This document shows, piece after piece, positions 12,501 through 27,500 of a DNA stretch of 64,000 nt. Position numbers and translations under genes: made by a program. This DNA comes from Penelope pileata (taxonomy: Eukaryota; Chordata; Aves; Galliformes; Cracidae), in contig WBMW01001655.1 of the NCBI GenBank assembly GCA_013396635.1, forward strand, positions 167,945-231,944, given 5' to 3'. Numbering within the stretch: position 1 is the stretch's first letter; each line of letters begins with the position of its first letter. A model generated the notes under the pieces. The model was not told where the DNA came from, searched no databases, and saw only the letters and a program-made list of their open reading frames with translations.

Positions 12501-15500
12501 TACGGTGAACTACGTTAGTTGAAGACCTATGATGGTCTTGTAAATGTTATAATGTAGAACTATGAGTAATATCTCATGACTTCTGAGTAGCTAGAGAGAA
12601 AAAGCTGCCTTTGCTCTGCAGCATTTATATTTCTTTTTTCAAATCTGCAGAAATCACAGCCCATTCTTCTCTCATTACAAATGTTATGCCATTCTCATCT
12701 GTTTTAATATTATAATCAGTACGAGCATTTGTTATTTGATCATAGTGAGTTTTTCTTTGCATCCTCGTAAAAATGAAGTAAGGTCCTGAATTCACAGATA
12801 TATTACCTGATTTCAAGCCTTCCATCTATTGACAAACAGTGATGTGTGCAGAGGGTGGCTAATGAATTGCAGAACAATCCTTAGGTTCCTCTGCCTCCTT
12901 CCATTCAGGGTTCTCACTCTTAAGGTGTTACAGAACAAAGGCTTAAAGTGACAGAGGCCATGGCCCTGAGGATATTGAAGTAGAAAGACTGTGAAACACG
13001 GTAGTTCTAGGAATAAAATCCAGTAGGCTGTAGCCATCAGAACTTTCACAGCATCATGATAGTATAAAGAGAACTATGAGTACAGGTCATATACAGTTTT
13101 GTTCCAGATATTTCATGGAGAACAGGTCACTTCAATCAAATCTGATTTCATACCTTGATGAGATTATGTAGCTGAGCAAATGGAGGCATAACTATAAAAC
13201 ACATAAACTGTACTGTATTTGACTTAGTACCACATGACTTTCTGTTTTTGCAAAAAAAAAAAAAAAAGAGAGAGAACCACTAAAGTGCATGTTGAATGGA
13301 TTAAGGACTGTCCAACTGACAGGTACCAAAGAATAGTAGTCAGCATGGAAACACTGTTGAGTGGCAATACAGGTAGTGAATAAGTTGCTTCTCTTGAAGG
13401 ATGGAGTTGAAATGTCTTAAAAGACAGATAATGCAGAAAAGAATAAACAAATCTAGTGGATGGAAGCTGGAGCCAGACAAGGTGAAATCAAAAATTTATT
13501 GGAGATGAGGAAGTGAAGACGGTCTTCTCTAAAGCTGGAATTAGGACTCATGTTCTGCTTATAGTCTCTGATAGACTCTTCTATCAGCAGCTTCTCAGTG
13601 CATCAAATTAATCTGTTGATTTGCACATTGCTCTCTTGAGGACTTCATGCCATTAGTTTCTGAGCAGTCTCAAGCCCCACTAGGAGCCTGTTTGGGCAAG
13701 AGCTTTCATGGTGGATCTTCAGGATAGAGCACTCTTCTGTTTATGCAGCCTGTTTGTTCCACAAGCTTATGTCCTTGAACGTAGAACTAACCTGGAAGGA
13801 AGTGTTCCCCGAGTTAAACAATCTTCATCTCTGTTAAGCTCTAAATTTCTCAGTGAGCGTTCTCTGGAGCTTGCTATGCAGAAAGCGGAATTCAGTTATT
13901 ACAGTGGTCTCTCCAGGTCTTTATATCCATGGTTTTTTTGTGAAATTTAAGTAATTTCTCTTGAATTATTAAAGATAATTTAGTGCAGCTGTTCTTGAGA
14001 TGTGGATCTTTCACTTTATATACATGAAAACATTATTATTGAAGAAGGAAGGAAGAAAAATCCTGCTGTGACTGAGTTAATATTATTTTCCATCTCTGTT
14101 GGCTTTTCATGAAGCTTGTATCAAACTGCCTGCCATCATCTGTAGGCTGAAACACAGAAGAACATAACTAGCACTTCTGCCTCTACCTGTGGTTTTGGTG
14201 TTAAAATGACAACTTGAAAACTGACTCCTACAAAACAGAGATCACTCTATAAATGGGCATCTAGGAAAAATAAAATAAAAATATAAGAAAATATCTTTTT
14301 ATCTTGACCTAAATTCTGAGTTTATTGCATGTTACTGGGAATTCCTGTATAAATCTAGTCTGTACTCCTTTTCTGGTCCCACTTGTTTTTTTCCATTTAC
14401 AGAATAATGCTAGGGGTAATTTTCTTCCCATTGTAATGGTGAATAAAGCTTATCTCTCACTTTTCTTAGACACTACTTTGCCATACTTTGTCTCCTTCTA
14501 CCCAAAGAACATCTTTCACATCCCTGGACCACCTGCTGATCTTACAAGCCATGTCTTTTGAGACCTCAGTCAACCTTTAATGCCTTCCAAATTCACTGAG
14601 AACTAACTCCTTAAAAGATAATAAATGCTAAGAGATACAAGACCATGTTTTGTAGCATAGCAACTGTAATGCCCCCTGATAACTAGAACCAACACGGTAA
14701 CTTTGCGGCTCATAAAATATTTGCTGGGCAATTACATATGCCATCTCATTATACTCACCATTAATCTGAATTTTCCAGTCTTGCCCTCTCCTTACTAAAT
14801 GATGCAGAACTTCTGAACATCCTGGTAGCACTTAGTGCTAGTGTCTGAGAACAAGTACATTCATAGAAATACTCTGATGACCTCAGTCTGTGTAGGTTGG
14901 GTCCCAGTTAATGGATTTGTTTGACAGAGCATTCAGTTTTCCTTTCTCAAAATAGTTTTCCATGAAAAAGAACATTAAACACTTCTATAGATCTGTCAAT
15001 TTATGTAAGGTTGTTACCAATGGACTTTATCTTTTACCAAAGGCCCTTGACAGTGGCATGCTATTGAAAAATCTACAAATGATCAAACTCTTACATAAGT
15101 TGTAGCCGCCTACAACCATGCGTAATCATTTCTACCAGATTCCTTCTACGATATTAATATTGCTTGCAGTAGCAGCAAAATTGCTTTTTTAGTAGTTTTT
15201 TTGCATTCTTCTGTTCCTGTTTCCACAGCAAAAGTTCACAATACAATTTTATTAAAGCATGCTATGGGATTTTCATTTCATTTTAGGTCAGTTGATTTCC
15301 CTTCCAGATCTAGATACTATTAGTTTTCCGCTTGCATTCAGCATGGAAAACAGAAGAGGTTCAACCCATTCAATCTATTGTAAACAATAGATTTTCAGGA
15401 AGGCAATAACAATTCATATTGTTTACCTTTGAAGTTTTTTGTTTGCTGCTGAGAATTTATTGAAGATTATTTTTTTGTTTAGATTTCAAATGTTTGTGAA

Positions 15501-18500
15501 GAGACTAGCAAATGCTGCTGTAATTCAAGTCAGTAAATCAAAAGGGTAAATGTTTGTTACTTTCCAGCTCTGGAAGCACTACCATCTGGTTCCCTTCCTA
15601 ATGCACTTCTTGTCCATTCAAATCAGCAATCTTTTAAACCAGGCCTTTATTTTTGAACCATTTAATGTAGAAAGGCTGTGTCATTCCATAAGCAACAAAA
15701 AGAATGAGAGTGGTAGGTGATGTCAGTGTTCTTCTTTAAAGAATGCTTGGTTGTCAGTTATCTGCAAGCTGTACTGAAGTGTAACTGCATAGAGGTATTA
15801 GTTGTTGCTACATGAGCAAGATCCTCTTACACAGCTCTGAATGCCTTAATGTATCTACCACTTAGTTAAGAGGCATGGGGAAACAGTAGAGAATAATTTT
15901 CATGTTTGTAACATTGTTTGAAAGCATTTGTCAATGGTGCCTACCTACCTTTATAAAGTGTTTGAAATTGGGAGATGCTGAAAAATTAAAAGTTTCTACT
16001 TCATACTTTTGAGCCAAGTTTGAACAGACAGTTTTCTTTTTTGTTCTATATATTATGCTTATGTTTTAAGAATTATAGAAAGCCTTTAGGAATTTCAGCA
16101 TAAAGTGAGCAGGGACATAGCAAAAATAAATGTAGTCTTAGAGCCATCTGTTTCTGTCATCATCAGAGAAGGATAAGTAGTACAGATATATAAAGTAAAA
16201 AGAGCTACGTTTAAGCTTTTACCAGGTAAACTCCTTAATAAATCCTTCTCCTAACTGCATTCACCCTGTCATTTATACCTCAATAATTGCACTGAATTAC
16301 ACATCTGTCTTTGTTAATGTAAATTGTTTGTTCATAAAAAGACATGCTCCCATGAGTACCAGAAAAAATGGTGAGAACTTTCTATTGTAAAAGACTCCAA
16401 AAAGTTGGAGATGACAAAGCCACCTGTAAGAATTATCAAGCAGTCTCCATAGCCTCTGGAGGAATGACATTTTCCACTTGTCTGTTGTAGAAAACAGCAC
16501 AAGAAAGTTTTGTAAATGGATTACCACTTGCACAAAGGCCGTTAAGAAGAAAAGAAGTAATAGAGTGTTGACATCACTGTCAGAATTCTGGACTCTTTAC
16601 ACTAACAGTAAAATCAATATTGTGTTCAACAACTGAAAGAAAAGTAGAAGCATCAGCTGCTGCCTTCAGTTCACCATCATTCTAGTCTTGTACTTTTTGC
16701 TTCCTGACTCACCTCAGGGGTGAAAACTGTGTATTTAGCAGCATAGGTCCCTGTTTTAGTTATTTATCAAGTACTTCCACTGGAACTAGTGTTTAGAGGT
16801 TACAGGTAGGTATAGATTCCTCGAAGAACTGCAAAAAAATGTGTCAATTAAGTCTGTGTAAAATGTTTCACTGTAACTTTTAAAATAATAGTTTTGCCAT
16901 TGAAGGCATAGCAGAGAACACCCTGTATTTCAGTACGTGAACTTAATGCAGAAGTAAGATAAATTAAAAAATCTGTATAATAAACCATGGAATAAGATTT
17001 CTGAAATGAGATTTTTAAAAGTTACTGAAATTGATATGGTATGAAGCGTATTCCTTTTCAATCCCACTATCATTTTGGAAAGGTCCATTACATCTTCAAA
17101 TAAAAAAGAAAAAAATAATCAATTAATGGTTAAGCAAAAGCGAAATTCTGGGTATTGTCATACCAAATTTGAGCCCACACTTTGTAAGATTATTTTACAT
17201 TAAGCCCTGTATAATTGCAGGTACACTGGAAAGATGGGTTAATGTGGGCGGATGTGTTGTATATATTTGTAAATATTGGCTCTACCTATTGGGAATATGT
17301 ATTTAAATTATGTAACACAAAATATTATTTTCAATAAACATTCATTTTAGTAGGGTTTATGCTTTGAGCAGAGTTTCAGCTATAGCTGTAACTTTGATCA
17401 CCTTTAACTTTTGTTTTAACTAGACTGTATCCAAGTAAAAATTTTATCTCCTTTACTACAGATGTGAAACCTTTTAACTTAGGTTTGCTGTGCTCAGAAT
17501 ACTTTTTTTCAGGGTATCATCAAAGTTCAACTAACAGTACATTTGTATTGTGTGTGTCTTCTGATGTGCAACCTCTGCATCTGCTGTGAGTTACCGATAA
17601 CAGGTTGAGCCTGGCGGCTTCATTTATGAGCTGTTCCTGGAGTTAGAACTCTCAGTCCCACTAGCTGGGGCTAGGGTTAGCAGCTGTTAGTGCTGAGTAT
17701 ATGGACTTTGTGTGGAGATGGTTTAAAATACATGTTTAAACAATGGTCAAGGTTATAAATTCACAGACAAAATCCTTCCTTAGCTAATCTTTCTATTTTC
17801 ATCAGGATGGTGCTTGGATCACTGGATGTGATTTCCTACCTCAGCTGAAATACATTGTGGCTGCAGCTGAAAGGACAATCATCGTCTGGGACTATAAATC
17901 AATAAGGAGTCAGGTAGCGTGTTGGATCAAGCAAATTTTAAAGAGGAGGTCTGAAGAAGGTTAACCTTTTTTTCCAATGTACATTCATATTCCTTTTGTC
18001 CAACAGGATGAATACATTACCTTTTGTCTTTGTAGCAACTCAGTGAAACAGTGTAATTCATACTAAAGAAAGAATACCCTTTCCACATCAAATGCAATTT
18101 TTAGACTGTCCTAAAACTTGAAAGAAAAAGGAAAATCTTGTCCTATGTTGCAAACAAACTGCCAAAGCAGTTTCTTTTTCTACATATATCAGATGTGTTT
18201 CTGATGTATGTGCACAGATATCTTGTACTCTGTTAATAAGGAATCAAGGGACAGGTCTTCCAAAGGAATTCAGCATGGACTCCTTTGAGGTAACTTGCTG
18301 ATATAAAGAAAATCTTGCATCATATGCTACATTTTGGTCTGGACTCTTCCAGAGCAAAAGCATCTTGATTTTAATAGTGTATGTTCAAGCAAGTTTTTGA
18401 ATGCCTTATTACAAAATATGATTTTTGCAAGGATTTCTGATCCGTGCCGTAGCTTTTTCCTCCAGTTCCTGGGGCTTTTCACAGCAGTTCTTAGGAGATG

Positions 18501-21500
18501 TAAGTAGAAGGAGGACAGCAAGGATGCTCTAATCGAATTACAGATGGAGTCAGAGAATAGAACCAATAAGCAGTGTAATGCAAATGACCCTGAATACCAT
18601 TCCCAAGACTTCTTAGTCTAGCAAAATACCACAGTGGCTGGCAGCTGTATTTATTGCCAATGTCTCAATTCCTAAAAATTGAAACAGCTGCCCACATAAG
18701 TACATTTGGTTCTCCTAGGCTGTATTAATAAATTCTAGGCCATGTGTGTATTACTGTTGTTTTTTATGGTTTGAATAATTCTGTAAGTCAACTATTTCAC
18801 ATTTTCTTCTAGACAACATCTTTTTCAACAGGAAACCATTTATGATCTTAGCAAATATACCATCCCAATAAACTATTTACTGAATTTCACAGAATAATTA
18901 CTTTGCCATCAATCCAATGGAAAACAATGTGCTCTGTGTTTGCACGGTGACTATGTCAGATCACCTGGCTGAAGATAGTATCCTAATGGGAGATGACAAG
19001 GGTTACATTTACCTGTTTAAAATGGCCGGTGAGCACTTTGGATCGAAACAACATAAAGATAAAAAAGAATCACAGCAGATCTTGAATTCCAAAGATTTTA
19101 ACAGGTAAGTTACATATAAAATGTTGTCAGTCTGGCAATATTTGTTAATTTGGAGTGTTCTCTGACCTGAATGGAGGATCAGCTTCTGGGTGTAAATTAA
19201 CCACACCTAACAAAGAAAATAATTTTTAAAACTGCAGTAAGTGTAATTTGCTTGTTGTTGAGTGAAGGGAATGATACAATACAGAAAGGCTGCAGAACAA
19301 AATTCCAGGGAAAAATTCACAACTGCTTTTATCTAGACATAGGGACAGCTTTATTGTGCCTGAATAGATAGAAGCATAATTATTACTAGAGAACTGCATA
19401 ATTCAACCTTAGCTCTGCTCTAAAATCTGTTTGCTTTTGAGCTGAAAGTGGGGTTTTAGACCTGGTCTTGGTATTAAATGCTAGCATTTGTTGTGTATAA
19501 TCTTACTGACAAAATCTCTGTCCAGCTATGGGCATGTTACGGTAGATGCTCTTATATCCTAATGACATCTCAATTTATATCCACAGTGTTAAACGCAAGC
19601 TACATGATGACTGGGTTTTGAAAGTTAAGTATATTTCTGACCTAAATTGTTTTGGATCCTGCTCCTCGGATAGCATTCATTCGTTTGTTTTGGATGACAT
19701 AAAGCGACTAGGGGACAACCTGTAAGTATATGACAACTTCTGAAAAAACAGACTTCTTGTTTTATAACTCTGCATGAGATCAGTGCCTTGCAAGATGCTA
19801 TCCTGTTGTATTGAAGCTGTCTTTTCTAAAGCATTGATAATACAAATGAAAATACAACTACTTAAATACTTGAACATTTTTGTTTTCTAGCTTTTAATGC
19901 AGGAAAGGACTGGTCATATATGTTTATTACTCACCACCCCTAAAAATAAATTACAGTGTCAGTGTTGTCTGCTTTAACTTCCCAGCTGGAAAACTTTAGT
20001 TAGAAAATAGATTGCTTTGTTACATGTATATTGTGTATCTATTCATTTAAACTATATGTCCACAAAAATATATTCAAGCGAGTTTCATTTACAGTTTTAA
20101 TTTCACAAGTTTCAGTTACAATTTATTCTGAACAATTTATTCTCAGTTGTAAAATGGATTTACTTTAGAGCAGGAAAATAGCTGTATTCTCCTTATTTGT
20201 GCCACATCCTTATCCATATCCATCCTTATCCATATTCATATGACCCACCAGTCCTATAGCTGATTCCAAGCTGTCCCACTTTGTGATGGTAGAGGAGTTT
20301 ATAGCCCAATTAAAAAATAAATAATGCAGACAAACACAACTTGATGTAAAAAAGGAACTATAAAATCTATATAGAACTTTTGATTCAAATATCTCAAAGC
20401 ATTATAAACATTAGATCAGCTTCACAGTTACTGGGAAATGCATCCAGAGATGAATAGAAAGGCTAGTGGCAACAGTCATGATAATCTGTTTTATCTCTTG
20501 TATAACACAGGCTATAAATTTTCACATAGTAGTTCTTGCATCAATCCAGTAACTTGAGGTTTTATGAGTATTTGATGACTGTTGGAGAGAATGAAATATG
20601 AAATAATCATAGCTTGTCTAAAGATACATACTGTGTCAGGACAAAAGCTGGGAAGCCCTACTTGATTTTTCTGTGAGTTTTGGAAAAGTAGAATTAATTT
20701 GGAGAGAAAGAAAATAAAGAAATGAGAACCAGAAGCATAGTCAAAAGTGCATTTGCTACCATTATGCTCTGGCAGAGATGGACATTAGCCATGTTGTTGC
20801 TGAATCCAACATTCAAGAAAAGTTTCAGTCATTAGTAACAATGTATGAAACATGGAGAGGCAAGCAGAGGTTTTTCAAAGAATGGGCTCAGACAGAACAC
20901 AGAGTCATTCTCAGTCTTTGTCAACCATTTGAATGTGCATGGGTTTTTTAGTGGATACAACAGAATAATTTTGTAAAATGTGTTTCAGAAGCTTGCCAAT
21001 CACTTCATGTTTTTACACAAAACAAAGCTGGTAAAATAGTGACTCTGTATGAAACCATATTATTATACAGAAGCAGTGGAAAACTAACTGCACTTGGTTG
21101 ATGTAAAATAGTAGCTACAAGAGAGTTCTGTCTGAAACAGGCCAAGGCAGTTTAATACTTTAAGCCTGCTTTAAGTATACAAATGTGTGAAGACTTCCTT
21201 TGGCAACAATTACCATTTTAGGATTCTGTTTGGAGTATGACAGGTAAAGGATTCAGCTGTTCAAATCAGAGATGCATTATTTTAGTGGAAATGGCACCCT
21301 GTTCATTGATCAGGGTTTGAAACTGTTGCACTGATGCTAGTACCTAAGTCAATTATAAATCATTTTTTTTTAACAAGATACCAAATACGTTATGCAAACA
21401 ACTATTCTATATACTACAGAAAAGTGGAATGACCATCAACTGCATTTTCCTAATGCTTCTTACCTGAATAACTGTTTCAATTATGATTACAGACCCGTAA

Positions 21501-24500
21501 AGGAATTTTCTGTCCCAAGAGGGGTCAATGCCTTCACATACTGTAGAAAAGCAAAAGTCATTGTCACTGGGGGTAAGTATTGGGCTTATATGATGTAGGA
21601 ATAGAATAGGTTTTTCCAAGAAATTGTTCTGTTGTGATTTTTTTCCCAGTTAAATAAGATCAAATAGAAGCTATGTTAATATCTTAAGAATTTAAGTAGT
21701 GGCTTCTTTCTTAAATGACAGGAAACAGAGATCTTGCTTATAATTGCTAGGAGCCTGGCTCTGAAGAGATATAGTTTCTGACAGCAATCTAACAAGGACT
21801 CAGTCTGTTTGATTCAGGGGTCTTGTTATTTATATAATAAAACAGGAAAATCAGTAGATCAAAATACTGTAAGATACCTTTCCAAGCTGTGTAGGCAAAT
21901 ATCTTGGTCAGGTTTTAGAGATTTCTCGTTGCTCCCTTCCTATTACTCTTTGGCTTTCCTTACTTGTCATAAGCAGCTACACTGGCCTGTCTTAATACTC
22001 TCTGTTGCTTTTCTCTCTGATCATGTTTCTCCAAAGCTTTACTGTACTTTCTTACTCCCAGCGGAGACTGCAGAAATAGCACTCTCACCCATCTCTTCCT
22101 GTTATCTAATATTTTATGAGCTTTTCTATCACAGTGGTCATATTTCATTCTGTAGAAATGTGGCTGGAGCATGGCAGCAGTTTTGTCTGTGTATTGTCTG
22201 ACACAGTAGTGTCTTGGAGTGACTACACTGATGCTGCCTGTAACTGAGTCTTCAGTACCACAATTCTGCTTAAAACTTTGTAAAAAATTGTTCTGAATGC
22301 ACATATCGTGTATCAATTCTTATGTTTGTATTTGATAAGAAGGGAAAAATGGCCAAAGCTCTGCTGTCCAGCCTTTATAATACACAAGACAGTAAAATAA
22401 TTTTAGAGGGAAAAAAAAAAACTAGACACGGGAAATAATTCAAATTGAAATGAAGTTTGCCAAAGGGAAAACTGAGATATCAAAATAAATATTAGGCAAG
22501 ATATTTATTTTTTAAGTTCTATTTATTTTATTAGACACAAGATTAGAAGGGAAAAGTAGGGAAAGTTAATAGTGAAAATCCTGAAGTTCAGCCTTTGAGG
22601 AGATCTTATTTACGTTGATTATTTGTCATTAAATTTCTGCAGACTACTTTTTTGTGACAAAGTAGGAAGGCCCTATAAAACAGAATGTGATTAGTATTTC
22701 CTGCAGGTAGAACTGGAGAATTATACTGTAGAAATAAAAACAGGGTGAAGTATCAGAACAGGACAGACCATATACACAGGAGCTAATAATGGTTTCTGTT
22801 ACACACTGAAAATTCTTCTTAGCAGAGGAGAGAAAAAACTCCTAGTTTAGGATTAATTTAGATTAACATAGATTACCTTCCTAGGAAAATAAGAACAGCG
22901 ATGGTAGGCCAGACCAAAGGTCTGCCTTGTCCACTCTAACCTCCCTGACAATGACCAGCAATAGGCACCATGGGTGAGCACAGAAACAGGACAATCATGT
23001 AGCAATACTTACCTTAGATACTTCTGTACCACTTAATAGTGGCAGAAAGAAATGTCCTCTTCAGTTTAAAATGGAGCTTGAAATTTTTGAAAAGGATAGA
23101 TCACATATTAGTCTGTGATGACTGGTGATTAGATTGGATTGTAGGGCCTCCTATGCTATCTGAACAGCTACCTAAACAGAATATTTTATAAGGAGATGAG
23201 CTTTCTCACCACTGGATTTTAATTTGTCTTGACTTTCACTGCACAAAATCACAGAAAGCTTAGACAACATGACAAAAGATTGTGTTCAGGAAGGACTCTG
23301 CAATGATTCCTTTTAAGACTGTAAGAATTATGCTTACCTACAACAATCTTCCAGTTTATTCCTGGCTCGTAACATTTACATACTTTTCATTTGGAGTTCT
23401 GTCTATCTTATTCACCCACTGACCTTCACTGATGTCAGAAGACATCTTCCTGCCTCATCCTCATTCACAGCGGTTAGTCCTGCGGCTTCCCTCAAATACA
23501 AAAGGAAATTGTTCCTGAGCTGTACTGCTGAAAGTTACAGAAGAGAGTGGGAATGAATGGCCAAACCAATGACAGGATGGGATTATCCCTTTCACATTTA
23601 CTGTGAAGTTTAGGTCAGACAGGTCTACTGCAAAGCTGCACCCAGAATTAAGAAACCAGTTCTTTGAGAGATCCATCTACTAAAGTCTTCAAAAGTTGAG
23701 CTTTAGACTTCAGTGATCTGTTAATAAAATACACTGATTGCAATGACATAGCAGTCAGTTAGACCAGCACATTCTAGTTTTGTCTTTGTGTCTTAAAAAC
23801 CAACTCTCTCTCTCTGAGAAACACAGGTGATCCAGTTAATGAAATAATTAAACTGATGTTTCTGATAGCAATAATAGGCACCTGAGTTAGTAAAATCTTG
23901 TTGAGTAGCAAGCCTGCAATTTTACTTGTAACATACCCTAAAAATCAATGTCCAGAGGAGCTAAATAATTTAGGAATCATAATATAAAGATTTCTTAGGG
24001 ATGTGCAAGCCTTTGTAAAAATTGTGTTTATGTGTCATTTTCAGCAATTAAAAAAAAATCCAGTCTTTGATTGCACAATAGCCCCTTGTGTAATCAGTGA
24101 GGATAATTTGCTAATGACATTACTGAGCCTCAATCTATTCTTATTTGGCAAGGTATTTATAGCACAAATGGTATGCAAAGTACTGAATCCTACAATGTAT
24201 TTTTACACTGGGAGAAGTGACTATTTAAAGAAGCATGTTTTAACACCCCTACTCTTCTAGCATTTATTTAGTTATTTGAATACTCTAATGAATTTCTGTC
24301 AGTACTGTGGCACCACCTCATTTTGTCTTCCAGGTGTTTGATGTTTATGATAATGAATAAGAAAGATACAAGCAAAACTGATACAGAGTTCACTTTTCAT
24401 GCTAAAAGCTAGATTTGTTTAGTGAGTAAAATGATATAATCCCATTAGCGGCCTAAAATGTGGAGTCCACAGTAGTTTAGGTAACTTCTCTCTGTCACGT

Positions 24501-27500
24501 TTTGCATTATTATTGTGCTTAATGTTAAAGTGATATGGGTTTCCTCTTACTCTATATTTATTTCAATTCTAGCTATCTATGTCTTAGTCATTACATCAGG
24601 GAATAGCTACAGTTAAAAGCAAATTATGTATGCATATAAAAGCTGTACATTATCAGTTTTAAATTACACGCTACATCAACTACTAACCCTATTAGTTTTT
24701 CAAATCCTGCTATTGCTTTCCTGTGAGCAATAAAGTAGAATCAAATCTGTTAGTGATTTCTAGGTCTAATAGTAGCAGCTTAAGACTGATAAAAAGAAAG
24801 TCTTCTGTGCTTTCTTAATAGCCTTTGTGCATGCCTGGCACAAGTGAAGTAACTGGTAGCATCTCATATCTTGATTTTTCTTTTAATGGCACTATACATT
24901 GATATTGACATTTGCACGCCTTTATTCTGCCCTCATAAGACCTCATATGGAATACTGCATCCAGGCCTGGGGCCCCCAGCAAAAGAAAGACATGGAGTTG
25001 TTGGAGCAGGTCCAGAGGAGGTCCGCAAAGATGATCAGAGGGCTGGAGCACCTCTCATGAAGAAGGATTGAGGGTGCTGGACTTGTTCAGTCCAGAGAAG
25101 AGAAGGTTCCAGGGAGATCTCATTGCAGCCTTCCAATACTTAAAGGGAACTAATAATGATGAGGGAGATTGACATGGACAGGTAGTGATAGGACTAGAAA
25201 GAATGGTTTTAAGCTAAAAGAGGAGAGACTTAGATCAGATGTTAGGGGGAAATTTTTCACTGAGAGGGTAGTGAGGTGCTGGAACAGGTTGCCCAGAGAA
25301 GTTACAGATGCCCCACCCCTGGAAGTGTACAAGGCTGGGTTGGAAGGAGCCCTGACCTGGTGCATAGCAACTCTGCCCATGACAAGGGGGTGGGAACGAG
25401 GTGATATATGAACTCCTTTCCAACCCAAACCATTCTATGATTCTGTGATCACGCTTTAAGAGAAGGTCTTGAAATCTATAACATCTAGCTAAAATAGAGT
25501 CTGACTTAAAAAAAAAAAAAGAAAAGAAAAAAAGAACATGCTTTTTAGTATTTGTTTATCTTGGAAGGGAGAACACTGAACTGACCCCACTATCATTAAA
25601 ATAATTAATTTCAAAGAATCTTAAAAATTTTATCGTATTTAGACAGATAATTCATCCTCTTGAAACTTTTTTTGAATGTGCTTTGTAGCCATGCCTGATG
25701 TGTCAGGATTCTGAATCCCAAGGGCATATTTGGATCACAGAGAGAATAAATGTTCCAGCAAATGTTCCAGTGAAGCAATGAGTGTTTGGCCTAACAGCTG
25801 TTAGGGCAGGATGGGCACATAGCTTTATAGTAATAGGGCCAGTCTGGCGTTAATCCAAAAAGAGAGGAGAGAATACATCTACTATAACCAATTCTACCAT
25901 TATCTCAGCATCAGCAAAACAAACTAAAGCTAATCTACTATTTCATCTAGGAAGCAAACTGTATTTTTTATGTAGGGAAAGATTTTCTTTCCTAATGAGA
26001 CTTGTTCTTCTTTTTAATACCTTAAGTAAATAGCAAGTATTAATGATTCTATTGTTAAAAGAAACTCTCTGTGCCACAATTGAAGGTCACGTAATTGAGT
26101 GCGTCCCCCTTGTTCATCTGCCATCACCTCAGGAACATAAGGAACCAGAGCACTTAGGAAAGGTATGAAGGATCCTGTTCCTCAAGCGTGCAGCAAGTAG
26201 GTGGCTGAGTTGGTCAGATGCAGTGAGCAATTCCTATGTAGTTCAGCATTATTTTAAGATGTGACAATTCCTATTTGTGGCTGCTGAAAGACAACTTGAA
26301 GCTCTGTCTCTTCCCTCTGACCTTAAAACACTGCAGAATCATAGAATATCCTGAGTTGGAAGGGACCCAAAAGGATCATCGAGTCTAACTCCTGGCTCTA
26401 CCAAGGACCACCCAAAATTCAAACCATATTTCTGAGAGTGTTGTCCAAATGCTTCTTGAACTCCAGCAGGTTTGGTGGTGTGTTCACTGTCCTGGGGAGC
26501 CCGTTCCATTGCCCAACAGCCCTCTTGGTGAAGAACCTTTTCCTAATCCCCAGCCTGACCTGTCCCTGACACAGCTCCATGCTGTTCCCTCAGGCCCTGT
26601 CGCAGTCAGCAGGGAGCAGTGCTCAGCGCTGCCCCTCTGCCCCCCCTCATGAGGAAGCTGTAGGCTGCCATGAGGCCTCTCCTCAGTCTCCTCTAGGCTG
26701 AACAAACCAAGGAACCTCAGCTGCTTCTCATATGCCTTGCTCTCTAGATCCTTTACTGTCTTTGTAGCATACTTCTGTGCTTTTTAGTTTCTTATATTGT
26801 GACACCCAAACTTGCATACAGTGCTTGAGGTGAGGCCGCACCGCCGCAGAGTGGAGTGGATACTCATCTCACCAGCCTCACTGCAGTCTCCTGTCTACCA
26901 TATTTCTTGTCTTCCTGTTGATCTCCTGGAAAGTCTGCAAGCTGAGTCTAACTCCCAAGGTCTTGTTTCTCAGTAAATCGTACCAGGCTGGTCACAACAG
27001 TTCTGCGAAATCACAGGATGTCTATGATGGCCTAAAACAACATTTGCAGAAATTAGCAGGGACGCAGTGTGTTATGCTTCACCATAAGTCTCCCTATCCT
27101 AACAGGCTTCACAAACTGTTTGTGCAGTTATAGCCTTTTTAGTCTTCTTCCTCTCGTACTTAACAGCATAGACAACTAATCTAGAACAATTTTGCCTCAG
27201 ATGCACCTGGAAAGAAACTGATTTCCATTGAAGTTCCTGCCAGTCAGCTACTTACCTCTAACTCCCCTTTCCTATGCAGGAGTTATCCATCCATTGTGCC
27301 AGTGCAGCTATTTGCACTGCATGCTGGTTGCATTCTCAGACATGCCTTTGAAATGATCTGGCATAAAGCAAAATGATTTTTGTTTTAGCCGTTTTAAGAG
27401 TAGATCATTTCCCCAACGTTGTTTAGAGAAGGGCTATCTAAACAGTGGAATCAATTTACTACTACTAACTGTAGGTTGAAAAAGCTTAAGAAATGTCCTT

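Noticed and set aside
21809..22316. 130-codon + and 118-codon - frames
   Set aside because: Each shadows the other, and nothing is recognisable in either.
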